Positions 1-7,731 of a DNA stretch of 33,767 nucleotides are shown one piece after another. A program made the position numbers and the translations under genes. Source of the DNA: Anaerolineales bacterium (lineage in GTDB: Bacteria; Chloroflexota; Anaerolineae; Anaerolineales; E44-bin32). The DNA is taken from positions 1-33,767 of the forward strand of contig SOJU01000188.1 in NCBI GenBank assembly GCA_004376465.1. Direction: 5' to 3'. Every line of letters starts with the position of its first letter. Positions within the stretch are counted from its first letter, which is position 1. The notes under the pieces were generated by a model, which worked only from the letters and a program-made list of their open reading frames with translations, searched no databases and had not been told where the DNA came from.

Positions 1-45
1 CTCATCAGTGCGATTGATGCGCGCTCCCAGCTGCGCTACAGGCCC
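1..45 (-). tRNA. tRNA-Ala (anticodon CGC), 5' part only, cut by window edge
   Basis: Read on the minus strand from 45 to 1, this is the 5' half of a tRNA. The acceptor 5' strand is GGGCCTG (45-39), followed by T8 and A9. A 4-bp D stem GCGC/GCGC encloses an 8-nt loop with A14, G18, G19 and A21 in the expected places. The anticodon stem CATCA/TGATG encloses the 7-nt loop ATCGCAC, with T33, anticodon CGC at window 12-10 and A37. CGC reads the Ala codon GCG. The variable loop, T arm and acceptor 3' strand lie outside the window, so the G3:U70 identity pair of tRNA-Ala cannot be checked. The fold is convincing; the Ala assignment rests on the anticodon. Confidence 0.87.
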
Positions 46-60
46 TTCTTGGGTGATTGG

Positions 61-90
61 ATTGTACTTGAGAGGCAGATTCACTGTCAA
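61..90 (-). promoter_or_regulatory. Sigma-70 promoter of the tRNA-Ala gene
   Basis: On the minus strand a perfect -35 box TTGACA (90-85) is followed after 18 nt by TACAAT (66-61), a 5/6 match to the -10 consensus. Transcription would start near 54, about 9 nt before the mature tRNA 5' end at 45. This is the most consensus-like promoter in the window and fits a stable-RNA gene. Confidence 0.8.
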
Positions 91-238
91 GACAAATCCG
101 TGCGGACAAATCCATCCATTGAAACCTCACGCCCTCTCGGCGTTGTCCTTCTGAGAAACGGAAGCATAGTTGTGAATGGGGGAAAGAATTGCTATGCTGA
201 AGTGCGTGTGGCACTCATAATTGATTTCAGCGACTATA

Positions 239-268
239 TTGACGCGATATTTGAAACTTGTTTTAGAT
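239..268 (+). promoter_or_regulatory. Possible metF promoter (weak)
   Basis: TTGACG (239-244) and TTAGAT (263-268) are separated by 18 nt and lie about 35 nt before the metF start. The -35 fits well but the -10 is poor, so this is tentative. Apart from the tRNA promoter, I see no other gene in 46-302, only a small hairpin AGTGC/GCACT near 201-215. Confidence 0.3.
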
Positions 269-302
269 AACATTCGCGGATTACCCTGGAGGAAAATTGA
301 CG

Positions 303-1181
303 ATGAAAGTGATCGATCTTTGGAAATCGGACCAAAAAACGACAATCTCCTTTGAACTATTCCCCGCCAGATCCGATAAAGCAGCGGAATCCCTGGAGAA
401 AACAATCGAGCAATTGACCGCCCTGAATCCTGATTTCGTTTCGGTTACCTTCGGGGCTGGGGGATCAACGCGGGAGGGTTCCCGGCAACTTCTCCAGAAA
501 CTGAAACACGAGAAAGGACTGGATGTGCTCGCGTATTTCGCCTGCTTTGGGCTAGGGCCGGAAGATATCGTTTCTGTTCTGGATAGCTATCGGGCAATAG
601 GGATTGAAAGCATCCTGGCTGTGCGCGGTGATGCCCCCCGAGATGAAGCGTTCGAGCCACATCCTGACAGTCTGCAATACGCCTCTGACCTGGTCGCCTT
701 CATCCGCCAACGCTACGATTTCTGTCTCGGGGTTGCTGCATACCCTGAAGGGCATATCGATGCCCCGGATATAAAGAAGGACCTTGAATATTTAAAACTG
801 AAAGTGGATCAGGGGGCAGAGTACATCATCACCAACTATTTCTATGACACTAGATTTTTCTTCGACTTCGTTGACCGATGCCGGGGCATTGGCATAGAAA
901 TTCCTATCGTACCCGGTATTATGCCCATCTACAGCGTCAAGATGATGGAGATGCTAGCGGGCATGTGTGGAGCGACGATTACAGACGAGGTGCGTAAAGG
1001 GCTTGATTCTTTTGAGGAAGGTGACAAAGATGCCCTTATTGCTTTCGGCATTGAGCTTGCCTATCGTCAGTGCGCGGAATTGCTTCGAGCGGGTGTTCCC
1101 GGGCTGCACATTTACACCATGGATCGGAGCATGTCGACTGTGGGCTTGGTCAACCGGCTGCGAGCCGATGGTTTGTTGTGA
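303..1181 (+). CDS. metF: 5,10-methylenetetrahydrofolate reductase (MetF family)
   Basis: Family knowledge: this cytosolic TIM-barrel flavoenzyme reduces 5,10-methylene-THF to 5-methyl-THF, which feeds methionine synthesis and, in some anaerobes, the methyl branch of C1 metabolism. Seen here: the N-terminal ISFELFPAR segment carries the catalytic-Glu strand, then SVTFGAGGSTREGS, LAVRGDAPR and GVAAYPEGH, all hallmark MetF blocks in the usual order. The protein has about 292 residues, the size of the catalytic domain alone, without the eukaryotic SAM-binding domain. Start choice: GGAGG at 288-292 lies 10 nt before ATG 303 and only 4 nt before an in-frame TTG at 297; I prefer the ATG. It is followed at 122 nt by the DUF6485-like gene on the same strand. 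Electron donor and partner subunit cannot be told from this window. Confidence 0.93.
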   Translation: MKVIDLWKSDQKTTISFELFPARSDKAAESLEKTIEQLTALNPDFVSVTFGAGGSTREGSRQLLQKLKHEKGLDVLAYFACFGLGPEDIVSVLDSYRAIGIESILAVRGDAPRDEAFEPHPDSLQYASDLVAFIRQRYDFCLGVAAYPEGHIDAPDIKKDLEYLKLKVDQGAEYIITNYFYDTRFFFDFVDRCRGIGIEIPIVPGIMPIYSVKMMEMLAGMCGATITDEVRKGLDSFEEGDKDALIAFGIELAYRQCAELLRAGVPGLHIYTMDRSMSTVGLVNRLRADGLL

Positions 1182-1302
1182 GTGAGCCATTAAGCGGCGA
1201 GGGAATGACATTGGCCGAGAGCCTCTCATTGTAAGAGAAGCTGATGTACCTTCTGTCAATCCCAAGGTGATGTGGCAGATCACAGATAGGTAACGAGATG
1301 AT

Positions 1303-1506
1303 ATGGAATGCAACCGGGAAAAGAACCTGGCGAATTGTAATTACACCTATGAGCCATGCTCCAGAAAAGGCATTTGCTGTGAGTGCATCAGCTACCATCT
1401 ACGCATGAGAGAATTGCCGGCTTGTTGTTTCCCCAATGATGTAGAGAGAACTTTTAATCGATCTTTTGAGCTTTTTGCTCAATTAGTCAGCGAAGGAAGA
1501 GTTTAA
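1303..1506 (+). CDS. Small cysteine-rich protein, DUF6485-like
   Basis: A 67-residue protein with eight cysteines (C3, C12, C19, C25, C26, C28, C41, C42), including a dense RKGICCECISYH core and an ELPACCFP segment. From memory this matches the small conserved family annotated DUF6485, found mostly in anaerobes; function unknown. The cysteine spacing suggests a bound metal (Zn or Fe-S), which is inference. It ends with an amphipathic helix (VERTFNRSFELFAQLV). It sits 121 nt downstream of metF on the same strand with no clear terminator between, so co-transcription is possible. The upstream ribosome-binding site is weak. Despite its length it is very unlikely to be a spurious ORF, because the pattern is family-like from its first residues. 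Confidence 0.8.
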   Translation: MECNREKNLANCNYTYEPCSRKGICCECISYHLRMRELPACCFPNDVERTFNRSFELFAQLVSEGRV

Positions 1507-1590
1507 TCGACAACGTTCAAGTTTCTATCGGACCCTTACGGTGTTTTGAAATCCATTGCATTAATTGAAACCATTTATTGGATCGTGCTT

Positions 1591-1995
1591 ATGTCCGGCG
1601 AAACAAATCTTCAGAGTCTTCTTGCGAATATGCAGCCAGACCTTCTCGAGGGGGAGTTCGTGTTTTGTTCCGTCTCGCCCAAAACGTTTGATCAACTTCG
1701 TATTCACCCGATCGGGTGGTTTCGCGAAGCAGAGGGGATCACCTTAATTATTGAAAGAAGCATCGCCAATGATGAGGGGCTGGACTATGAGTTTGTCTCG
1801 CGAATGATAACCCTCAATATACATTCGAGTTTGGAAGCGATTGGGTTTCTCGCAGCCATAACCCGTAAACTTGCCGGAGCAGGGATTAGTGTGAATACCG
1901 TCTCGGCTTATTATCACGATCATCTTTTTGTACCCACGGACAGGGCAAGCGCAGCGATGCTACTTTTGGATGAACTTAAAAATGATTCAACCTAA
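1591..1995 (+). CDS. ACT-domain protein (COG3602-like)
   Basis: A 134-residue protein beginning MSGETNLQSLLANMQPDL. The N-terminal half (GEFVFCSV, then GWFREAEGITLII) and the C-terminal half (SSLEAIGFLAAITRKLAGAGISVNTVSAYYHDHLFVP) look like two ACT-type beta-alpha-beta-beta-alpha-beta units, the layout of stand-alone ACT proteins in COG3602. Such proteins are thought to sense small ligands, often amino acids, but no ligand can be inferred here. The open frame extends 45 nt upstream to 1546; ATG 1591 is preferred because the family usually starts with a short polar segment right before LLANM. The ribosome-binding site is weak. It is 84 nt downstream of the DUF6485-like gene and may share its transcript. 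Confidence 0.78.
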   Translation: MSGETNLQSLLANMQPDLLEGEFVFCSVSPKTFDQLRIHPIGWFREAEGITLIIERSIANDEGLDYEFVSRMITLNIHSSLEAIGFLAAITRKLAGAGISVNTVSAYYHDHLFVPTDRASAAMLLLDELKNDST

Positions 1996-2110
1996 TCCAT
2001 CGCTACCTATCCCATTTGACGTATCCCTGATTGGGGGACTCTGTTGCTGTGCGAATGGAACCCGCGGATTAGCGATCGAGGGACCTTCAACTTTGTCGCT
2101 TTCATGATGC

Positions 2111-2119
2111 TGGTCTAAT
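2111..2119 (+). promoter_or_regulatory. Extended -10 promoter of the MFS gene
   Basis: TG (2111-2112), one spacer base, then TCTAAT (5/6 match to TATAAT). No clear -35 box lies at the right distance. Predicted start near 2126, about 56 nt before ATG 2182. Confidence 0.45.
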
Positions 2120-2181
2120 GATCTTGCGGGATTCCTCATCCACTGAACGCTACCCCATCAAATCTTTTGGGATGCATCCTA

Positions 2182-3390
2182 ATGCAGGATAAACAACGCC
2201 GAAGAACCCTTCGAGATTTCCTTGCTTTGAAGCACAACATCGTCGTGCTACTTGGCGCGCTGCTGGTCATTGGAATGGGCGAGGAGCTATGGGTCCGCTT
2301 CATGCCCAAGTACCTCGAGGTCCTGGGGGCAAGCGCCCTGGCCATTGGCGCATATGGCTCCTTCAAACGCGTGGTCGACACTGTTTATCAATACCCAGGT
2401 GGTTGGTTAGCCGATCGGTTCGGCAGGAAACGCGCCCTCGTCTTTTTCAACCTAATCGCCGCCCTGGGGTACCTCGTGTATCTCCTGACCCGGAGTTGGG
2501 AGATCGTGATACTGGGCACATTGCTCGTCCTCGCCTGGAGCAGCATGTCTCAGCCGGCGATCTTCGCGCTCATCGGGGACAACCTCGGGCGAGATCAAAG
2601 GGCGATGGGCTTCAGTGTTCAATCCATCTGGAAACGTATCCCCATCGTATTAGCCCCCCCACTTGGGGGGTATCTGCTAACCCGTTTTGGCGTGGTCTCC
2701 GGGATGCACATCGGCTTCCTCGTTTCGCTCCTTTTCGCTCTCGCCGCGATCTACCTGCAATCTCGTTTCTACCGTGAAAAACCTCGCAGCCATACCGAGC
2801 AAAGAGAAGGCATCGTTACGATCTGGCGCAGGATGCCAGGAGCTCTTCGGCAGTTGCTCCTGGCTGATTGTTTTGCCCGATTCGGATCGAGCCTGACCGC
2901 TGTGTACGTCGTGCTCCTGGTCATCAACATTCGCGGGGTGTCCCTGGTGGCATTTGGCGCCCTCACCTCCGCTCAAATGATTACAGCCATCGCCGGCTAT
3001 ATTCCAGCAGCCCACTTTGCGGATCGTTTCGGACGCCGCCCCTTTATCCTCGTGACCTTCGCTCTTTTTGCTCTGTTCCCAATAATCCTGGTCGGCCTCC
3101 CTGCAGAATGGTTGATCGTGGCCTTCGTCGCCGCCGGGCTGCGTGAGCTGGGAGAGCCGGCTCGCAAAGCGCTCATTGTCGATCTGGCAGACGCATCCCG
3201 TCGTGGGCGCGTAATCGGATTCTATTATCTCATTCGTGGTTTGGTCACCATCCCCGCCCCATTATTGGGGGGCTTGCTCTGGCAACGCGGTTACACTTGG
3301 CCTTTCGTCGTTGGAGGTGCCATCTCAGCTATAGGATTCGGCGTTTACTATGTTACGAGCGCGCGCACCATCGAGACATCCGATGTGTGA
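2182..3390 (+). CDS. Major facilitator superfamily (MFS) transporter
   Basis: A polytopic membrane protein of 402 residues with about 12 hydrophobic segments. The MFS signature loop appears in both halves: GGWLADRFGRKRA after the second helix and AAHFADRFGRRPF at the equivalent place in the C-terminal half, which shows the internal 6+6 duplication. The central loop (about residues 195-220) is polar and charged (REKPRSHTEQREG). Substrate cannot be assigned; family members export drugs or move sugars and other small solutes. The frame is open from a TTG at 2167, but ATG 2182 starts the polar MQDKQRRR tail and is more likely. The next plus-strand gene begins 114 nt later. Confidence 0.88.
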   Translation: MQDKQRRRTLRDFLALKHNIVVLLGALLVIGMGEELWVRFMPKYLEVLGASALAIGAYGSFKRVVDTVYQYPGGWLADRFGRKRALVFFNLIAALGYLVYLLTRSWEIVILGTLLVLAWSSMSQPAIFALIGDNLGRDQRAMGFSVQSIWKRIPIVLAPPLGGYLLTRFGVVSGMHIGFLVSLLFALAAIYLQSRFYREKPRSHTEQREGIVTIWRRMPGALRQLLLADCFARFGSSLTAVYVVLLVINIRGVSLVAFGALTSAQMITAIAGYIPAAHFADRFGRRPFILVTFALFALFPIILVGLPAEWLIVAFVAAGLRELGEPARKALIVDLADASRRGRVIGFYYLIRGLVTIPAPLLGGLLWQRGYTWPFVVGGAISAIGFGVYYVTSARTIETSDV

Positions 3391-3504
3391 GTATTCACGA
3401 ACGCTACTTTCACATGCATCCACATTCGGAACGGGGATGGGAACCGCTCGAGGGACCGCTCTCATTTTCTCTCTTGACGTTCTCATCCATTTGGCAAAAA
3501 CACG

Positions 3505-4128
3505 ATGACTTCGGCGGAACATCCCTGGGAAAAAATATATAAGAAAGACGGGCGTGTATTTCCCGAACCGTTCCCTCGATTCCATGAAGCAGTAGATCTA
3601 TTCGTCGAGCATGGCTGCTCTGAAATTTTAGATCTGGGTTGCGGCAGTGGAAGGCACACCGTTCATCTCGCATTGGAAAACTTCAAGACTTTCGGTCTTG
3701 ATATCTCTCCCACTGGGTTAGGCTTGACCCGGGAATGGCTTCGTGAGAAGGGGCTGGAAAGTCGCATTGTGCTATCCGATTTTCGGCACCCTCTCCCCTT
3801 CCGTGAGGGGAGTTTTTCAGGGGTGTTCTCGATTCAGGTAATCCATCATGCCCGCATAGCTGCGGTTCGATTGGCGATACGAGAAATCTGGAGAGTCCTT
3901 TCATCTGGCGGGGTGGCATTTATCTCGGTTGCCGCAAGCAAGGATGACGAGGAATTTGTGGAAATCGAGCCAGGCACGATTGTTCCGCTGACGGGATCAG
4001 AGGCAGGATTGCCCCATCACATATTCTCTGAAGAAGAACTGCGAATGGAATTTCGTGACTTCCAAGTTTGGTATGTATCCCTAAGAGCAGCCGGGAAAGT
4101 TTGGGTTATCACCGCCCGTAAACCCTGA
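3505..4128 (+). CDS. Class I SAM-dependent methyltransferase
   Basis: A 207-residue Rossmann-fold methyltransferase. Motif I is ILDLGCGSGRHT (about 41-52), the SAM-acid position follows in FGLDIS, motif II/III is SDFRHPLPFREGSFSGVFSIQVIHH, and the post-motif strand is IWRVLSSGGVAFISV. This is the small UbiE/Methyltransf_11-like type. The N-terminal segment EHPWEKIYKKDGRVF is typical of homologues acting on small molecules, but the substrate is unknown. It follows the MFS gene by 114 nt and is convergent with the GT87-like gene, whose end lies 23 nt away; no terminator is visible in that gap. Confidence 0.87.
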   Translation: MTSAEHPWEKIYKKDGRVFPEPFPRFHEAVDLFVEHGCSEILDLGCGSGRHTVHLALENFKTFGLDISPTGLGLTREWLREKGLESRIVLSDFRHPLPFREGSFSGVFSIQVIHHARIAAVRLAIREIWRVLSSGGVAFISVAASKDDEEFVEIEPGTIVPLTGSEAGLPHHIFSEEELRMEFRDFQVWYVSLRAAGKVWVITARKP

Positions 4129-4151
4129 CCCGGTCACGTCGCCACTGAACC

Positions 4152-5258
4152 TTACTTTGATATCTCTAATGATGCACCCAAATGTGCTTTATGCGGAGAA
4201 GTAGCTGACAGGCACCTCCATGCCAGAAAAGCCCAGGTTATGAATATGACAACTGTCCAGTAATAAGCTTGAAAATTGTAAAGCAGGTCCGATGACCATA
4301 AATAGGGAAGATTGACCAACACGATTAAGATCCCTCCCAAGAGTCGGTTTGCTTGAAGAAGGGGTATGATCCCGATTGCCAACACACTCAACACGCTGTT
4401 GCCAGCCGCATAAGGGGCAATCAGCAATGACCCCGCAATGAGCATTCCCGCCTTCTCCCGCGATAGAGTCGTACGGCTCTTCCAGGCCGCAAAAAGGGTA
4501 ATCCCAAGAATCGCCATCCATAACAGGGTTATGACGAACGGGGGGATAAAACCGAGACGCCTTAAAGCGGCGAAAACACTGATATCAATAATGCTATTGG
4601 TGTACTTTAGATAATTAAGTCCAAAAAGAGCGACAAACCAGCTTTGTCCACGCCAGATTAGAGATAAAGCAATCGCTCCAGTTAACCACAAACCCATTTT
4701 CAACCAATTGCGAGGAGTCCAAGTCAAAAGCACATATAGTGCCACGACCATTAAAAGCAAGGTTACTTCTTGTAGCTTAATTGTAGCCAGTAGTATCCCG
4801 GCCACTAAAGCATAAATGTGTTTTGAAGAGTATCCATAGAGAATTAATAATACGCCTCCCACTACAAGATTTTCCATATTTCCATCTGCGATGTTTCGGA
4901 TCGATGGAAAGGAAATCACCAGTAAAATAATACTAAGCCAGTAAAATGCTTTTGATTCGATTCGAGGAACACTTACAACCAGGATAACAACGCCAACACC
5001 CGCCAGAATTCCCCACGCCGTTTGCATAGGTAATAAGCCTAGTGGTAGCAGTGGTACAAAAGACCAGGGCGGAAAACGTAAACCGTCAACAGGCAAGTAC
5101 TGAAGATCGCCGCCACGGATTGATGCCCAGGAAGTTTTCCAGTCCATAGCCAATGTATTATTCTGGGTTGGGATCTTTTCAAAGAAAATCGCAAAAAGGA
5201 TTAATACCGCCAGTATGCTTAGAGCTAAAATCGCCAAATCCAAGATTTTATATCTCAT
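4152..5258 (-). CDS. GT87/DUF2029-like polytopic membrane protein (putative polyprenol-sugar glycosyltransferase)
   Basis: 368 residues with about 9-10 transmembrane segments. After the first membrane helix comes an extracytoplasmic stretch, DWKTSW then YLPVDGLRFPPWSFVPLLPLGLLP, which resembles the start of GT87/DUF2029 proteins (an acidic residue after helix 1, an aromatic/proline-rich loop, then a PL..LP motif). These enzymes transfer sugars from polyprenyl-phosphate donors on the outer face of the membrane. Assignment is from this pattern, not a full motif set. The gene is visibly more AT-rich than its neighbours (codons such as AAA, ATT, AAT and TTA are common), suggesting recent transfer or relaxed codon use. 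A 589-nt gene-poor region lies upstream. Confidence 0.65.
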   Translation of the reverse strand: MRYKILDLAILALSILAVLILFAIFFEKIPTQNNTLAMDWKTSWASIRGGDLQYLPVDGLRFPPWSFVPLLPLGLLPMQTAWGILAGVGVVILVVSVPRIESKAFYWLSIILLVISFPSIRNIADGNMENLVVGGVLLILYGYSSKHIYALVAGILLATIKLQEVTLLLMVVALYVLLTWTPRNWLKMGLWLTGAIALSLIWRGQSWFVALFGLNYLKYTNSIIDISVFAALRRLGFIPPFVITLLWMAILGITLFAAWKSRTTLSREKAGMLIAGSLLIAPYAAGNSVLSVLAIGIIPLLQANRLLGGILIVLVNLPYLWSSDLLYNFQAYYWTVVIFITWAFLAWRCLSATSPHKAHLGASLEISK

Positions 5259-5637
5259 GTTTTATTCTCGGCTTCTTGCCATAGCACACATCAGAAATAG
5301 CGCCTGATGTACTAGGCGGCCTATCGTTCATAAGCTGCGAAAACCCACTCAATTTGCGTTGAGACGGCGGTGTATGGGAAGTATGATACATCGCCGGCAA
5401 TCACACCAGTCCCATCATACAACCTAGCAAGCAATTCACCTAACATCCGTCGCAAAGAACACTACGGCGAAGCGCCCTAGACAGGGAAGTTCGGTCGCTT
5501 CCAGTAAGATAGGAATGAGAAGGCGGGTACTTCCATCACGTGATGCGTTGTTTTTGGGATTACAAATAAATATCTTTAAACTTTTTTTCCCTCACCTATG
5601 CGATCCGCCGATAGAGAACCCTTCAAAGGTTTTCCGT

Positions 5638-5667
5638 GTGTCCCCGTTCGTTTTGATACGGGGGCAC
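5638..5667. repeat. Inverted repeat / hairpin, 10-bp stem
   Basis: GTGTCCCCGT (5638-5647) and ACGGGGGCAC (5658-5667) pair over 10 positions with one U.G wobble around a 10-nt loop. No U-run follows, so it is not a classic terminator. Role unknown. Confidence 0.5.
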
Positions 5668-5725
5668 TTCATGGCCTTTACACTCGCGGGGCGTTCGGCG
5701 TTGGGCTGCCAGGCTCGAAACTAGT

Positions 5726-5739
5726 AGACCAGTTGGTCT
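5726..5739. promoter_or_regulatory. TetR-type operator-like palindrome without a visible regulator
   Basis: AGACCA-GT-TGGTCT is a perfect 6+6 inverted repeat. Its AGACC-N4-GGTCT core resembles operators bound by several TetR-family repressors. No TetR gene lies next to it and neither neighbouring gene starts here, so it is either an orphan site or coincidence. Confidence 0.35.
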
Positions 5740-5772
5740 CCTTTCTGTGCAAGAGGATCCCGGAAATGCGAA

Positions 5773-5803
5773 AGGTGCTGCTTCCAGGTAGGAAGCAGCA
5801 CCT
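5773..5803 (-). terminator. Strong terminator hairpin downstream of the 298-residue membrane protein
   Basis: AGGTGCTGCTTCC (5773-5785), a 5-nt loop, then its exact reverse complement (5791-5803): a perfect 13-bp stem. It lies 45 nt after the minus-strand stop at 5848. On the minus strand the stem is followed by TTTCGCATTT; on the plus strand by CTCTTTATC. It may therefore work in both directions. Confidence 0.75.
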
Positions 5804-5847
5804 CTTTATCGTCTCTCTTAGCCTTCACAAATTCAATTCGCGTTAAC

Positions 5848-6744
5848 CTACTCTCCTGTTGGGTATCCGATTTCTTGCTCGTCGAACAGCCGCTTCTTGA
5901 AAGCAGGGATCATCATGAACACGACCACAGCCAAACCCAGAGACCCACCCACGATGTAGTCGCTGGTGGTGCCGCGCACGAGGTGAGTCCAGAAGTTCGC
6001 GATCGTAACTGTGATGCCGCCGATCAAACCCAGGTAGAAACCAGCCTTCTTACGAAGACCTGTGTAGAAAATCGAGAACAGCAGGGCAATGGTCCCCAAC
6101 CACATAAACTGGGTTGAGAGCCAGAGAACCCATGTCGTTGGCGGCCATAACGGGCGTTGGGGGAGCATCCATTGTAGACGGAAGGATGCATGACCGTTCG
6201 TGAAACTGTGAGCGGCAGCAATTCCCAGAGCCATGAAGACCAGGAAATAAGCTAGTTTGGTCGTCCCGTCAACTTTTTCTGCGAGCACTATCCAGAAGTA
6301 GGGAATCAATCCGAATAGAGCGATGAAAATCGGGTAAGGTAAGCCATTGCCGAAGCCAACAAAGTTAATCCACGGAATGAGCATATAGGCTCCGGCTATC
6401 GATGGCATTGCCGTGGCCAGCAGTGCCACCCCTTTGGCCCAGACTTCACCTCTGTTGAAAGGCTTGGCTATTACCAGAGCTGTCACGCCGCCAAACATTG
6501 CCAGTGCCATCCAGAGTGGATAGAAGAAGCTGACAAGGTAAGGGGTATCGATGATCAGCGGTGCTTTTTTGACCAGTTCGGGATCACCGGAGGTCGACAT
6601 CTTCTCATATTTTATGAGTTGATTGTCGATGATTTCGGGTAGGATCGTCTTGACAATCAAAGGTGTTGCAATTGTGGTGACGAAGGCGAAAACGACCAGA
6701 ACGATCGTAGCTGTAAGTCGAACTTTGTCTGACGGATGCTGCAT
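5848..6744 (-). CDS. Polytopic membrane protein of unknown function
   Basis: 298 residues, not recognised. The N-terminus is one hydrophobic helix (about 10-32), then a roughly 30-residue polar segment with IKYEKMSTSGDPELVKKAP, then about six further hydrophobic helices. Helix-loop regions contain several His/Trp/aromatic clusters (AAAHSFTNGHASFRLQW, then QRPLWPPTTWVLW, then FWTHLVRGTTSDY), which in membrane proteins sometimes mark heme, quinone or metal sites; that is speculation. The tail ends in charged residues (KKRLFDEQEIGYPTGE) and should be cytoplasmic. The gene is divergent from the Crp/Fnr regulator across a 218-nt gap, which is the classic layout for a regulator and its target. A strong terminator follows, so it is probably monocistronic. 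Confidence 0.75.
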   Translation of the reverse strand: MQHPSDKVRLTATIVLVVFAFVTTIATPLIVKTILPEIIDNQLIKYEKMSTSGDPELVKKAPLIIDTPYLVSFFYPLWMALAMFGGVTALVIAKPFNRGEVWAKGVALLATAMPSIAGAYMLIPWINFVGFGNGLPYPIFIALFGLIPYFWIVLAEKVDGTTKLAYFLVFMALGIAAAHSFTNGHASFRLQWMLPQRPLWPPTTWVLWLSTQFMWLGTIALLFSIFYTGLRKKAGFYLGLIGGITVTIANFWTHLVRGTTSDYIVGGSLGLAVVVFMMIPAFKKRLFDEQEIGYPTGE

Positions 6745-6962
6745 GTTCTTCTACTTTTACTGGTGTTGGACAAGAGAGTACGAAAACAACCACCACTTGA
6801 GAATACACAGTAGTCAATGTGGGCAACCTCAGTATAGTGACAAATTTCTCAAATGTATTTAATCAAGGTTAAGTTCGAGGTTCTACGAAGGGTCGCAAAT
6901 GACAAATAAACCCACGTGATTAACTCAAAACAGCCAATTCAGATGATGGTGAGGAAGATACA

Positions 6963-7637
6963 ATGGAAGCGTTATTGGCGGAATTAGCACAGAATGAAGT
7001 GTTCAGCAACGTCAAACAAGCAGACCTGGCATTCCTCGCTCAAAGCTCAATTTCACGAACGCTGCGGGACGGGGAGTATGTATGCCACCAGGGCGATGAT
7101 TGGCCTAAGGTTCTTTTCGTAGAAAGTGGGGAAATTAGCTGGGCTCTGACATCGCCTGGGGGTAAAGAAAAAATCTTGTTTACGATCAAGCCAGGGGAAG
7201 ATTTCTGGGCTCACTCCATTTTCGACGGTGAACCAATACCCGCCTCCCTCTATGCGATCGGAGATACAAAAATCCGCCTTTGGTCCAAGGATGATATCCT
7301 CACCGTAGTTCAAAGAAACCCGGATGCGATCTGGGCAGTTACGTGTAGATTAATTGGCATCATGCGCCATGCGCGAGAGATTATCTATGGATTGGCTTTC
7401 CAACCTGTTTCGGCCCGATTGTCTCAGCTAATCCTGGATCGGTTCCACGACGAAGATGATCTTCTCGCTGAGCGGGATCTTACACTGGATCAAATCGCGG
7501 CGATGATCTCCTCGACCCCACAAGTGGTGTGCAGGGTAATGTATCAATTTCAGGAAGAAGGGTTGATGGAGGTCTCGAGAGCGACAATAAAACTGCTCGA
7601 CCCCCAGGGATTGAAAAAATTAGCTGAAGCGTATTAG
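6963..7637 (+). CDS. Crp/Fnr-family transcriptional regulator
   Basis: 224 residues in the standard two-domain layout. The N-terminal cyclic-nucleotide-binding-like beta-roll spans about residues 10-115 (GEYVCHQGDD, then VLFVESGEISW, then KILFTIKPGEDFWAHSIFDGEP), followed by the long dimer helix (about 120-145) and a winged helix-turn-helix at about 175-202 (LTLDQIAAMISSTPQVVCRVMYQFQEEGL). The N-terminal Cys cluster that binds the 4Fe-4S centre in FNR is absent, so it is not a canonical oxygen sensor; the cAMP-binding residues are not well matched either, so the effector is unknown. ATG 6963 follows GAGGAAGATACA, a fair ribosome-binding site. It is divergent from the 298-residue membrane protein, a likely target. 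I found no clean TGTGA-N6-TCACA or TTGAT-N4-ATCAA site in 6745-6962. Confidence 0.9.
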   Translation: MEALLAELAQNEVFSNVKQADLAFLAQSSISRTLRDGEYVCHQGDDWPKVLFVESGEISWALTSPGGKEKILFTIKPGEDFWAHSIFDGEPIPASLYAIGDTKIRLWSKDDILTVVQRNPDAIWAVTCRLIGIMRHAREIIYGLAFQPVSARLSQLILDRFHDEDDLLAERDLTLDQIAAMISSTPQVVCRVMYQFQEEGLMEVSRATIKLLDPQGLKKLAEAY

Positions 7638-7639
7638 GG

Positions 7640-7670
7640 AGGGTGTTTCGCGCCCTTTTCAACACCCGAT
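7640..7670 (+). terminator. Possible terminator after the Crp/Fnr gene
   Basis: GGGTGTT and AACACCC form a 7-bp stem around a 13-nt loop within about 7640-7667, just after the stop at 7637. No U-run follows, so the call is weak. Confidence 0.35.
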
Positions 7671-7731
7671 TCTGCATCATTTACACCCTCTCTACACCCA
7701 TTGTGGCTACCCACAGCAATTACTCCGTTGT

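Larger units (their letters stand above)
5259..5847. other. 589-nt intergenic stretch without a convincing gene
   Basis: This lies between two minus-strand genes. It contains (i) spaced inverted repeats GTATGAT / ATCATAC near 5381-5421, (ii) a 10-bp hairpin at 5638-5667, (iii) a TetR-type palindrome at 5726-5739 and (iv) a strong terminator hairpin at 5773-5803. Two overlapping plus-strand open frames (5515-5724 and 5598-5846) have no ribosome-binding site and no recognisable protein features. The mix of an operator without its repressor and unrelated hairpins suggests the remnant of a deleted gene, but that is inference. Confidence 0.5.

Noticed and set aside
49-270. Small plus-strand ORF before metF
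   Set aside because: It overlaps the tRNA promoter region, has no ribosome-binding site and shows no protein-like pattern.
5515-5846. Two overlapping small ORFs in the long intergenic stretch
   Set aside because: No ribosome-binding site and no recognisable features; one runs through the terminator hairpin at 5773-5803.
6745-6962. CRP/FNR binding sites in the divergent promoter region
   Set aside because: Only half-matches (for example TGA and TCA separated by 8 nt near 6838-6851) were found; none fits a consensus well enough to list.
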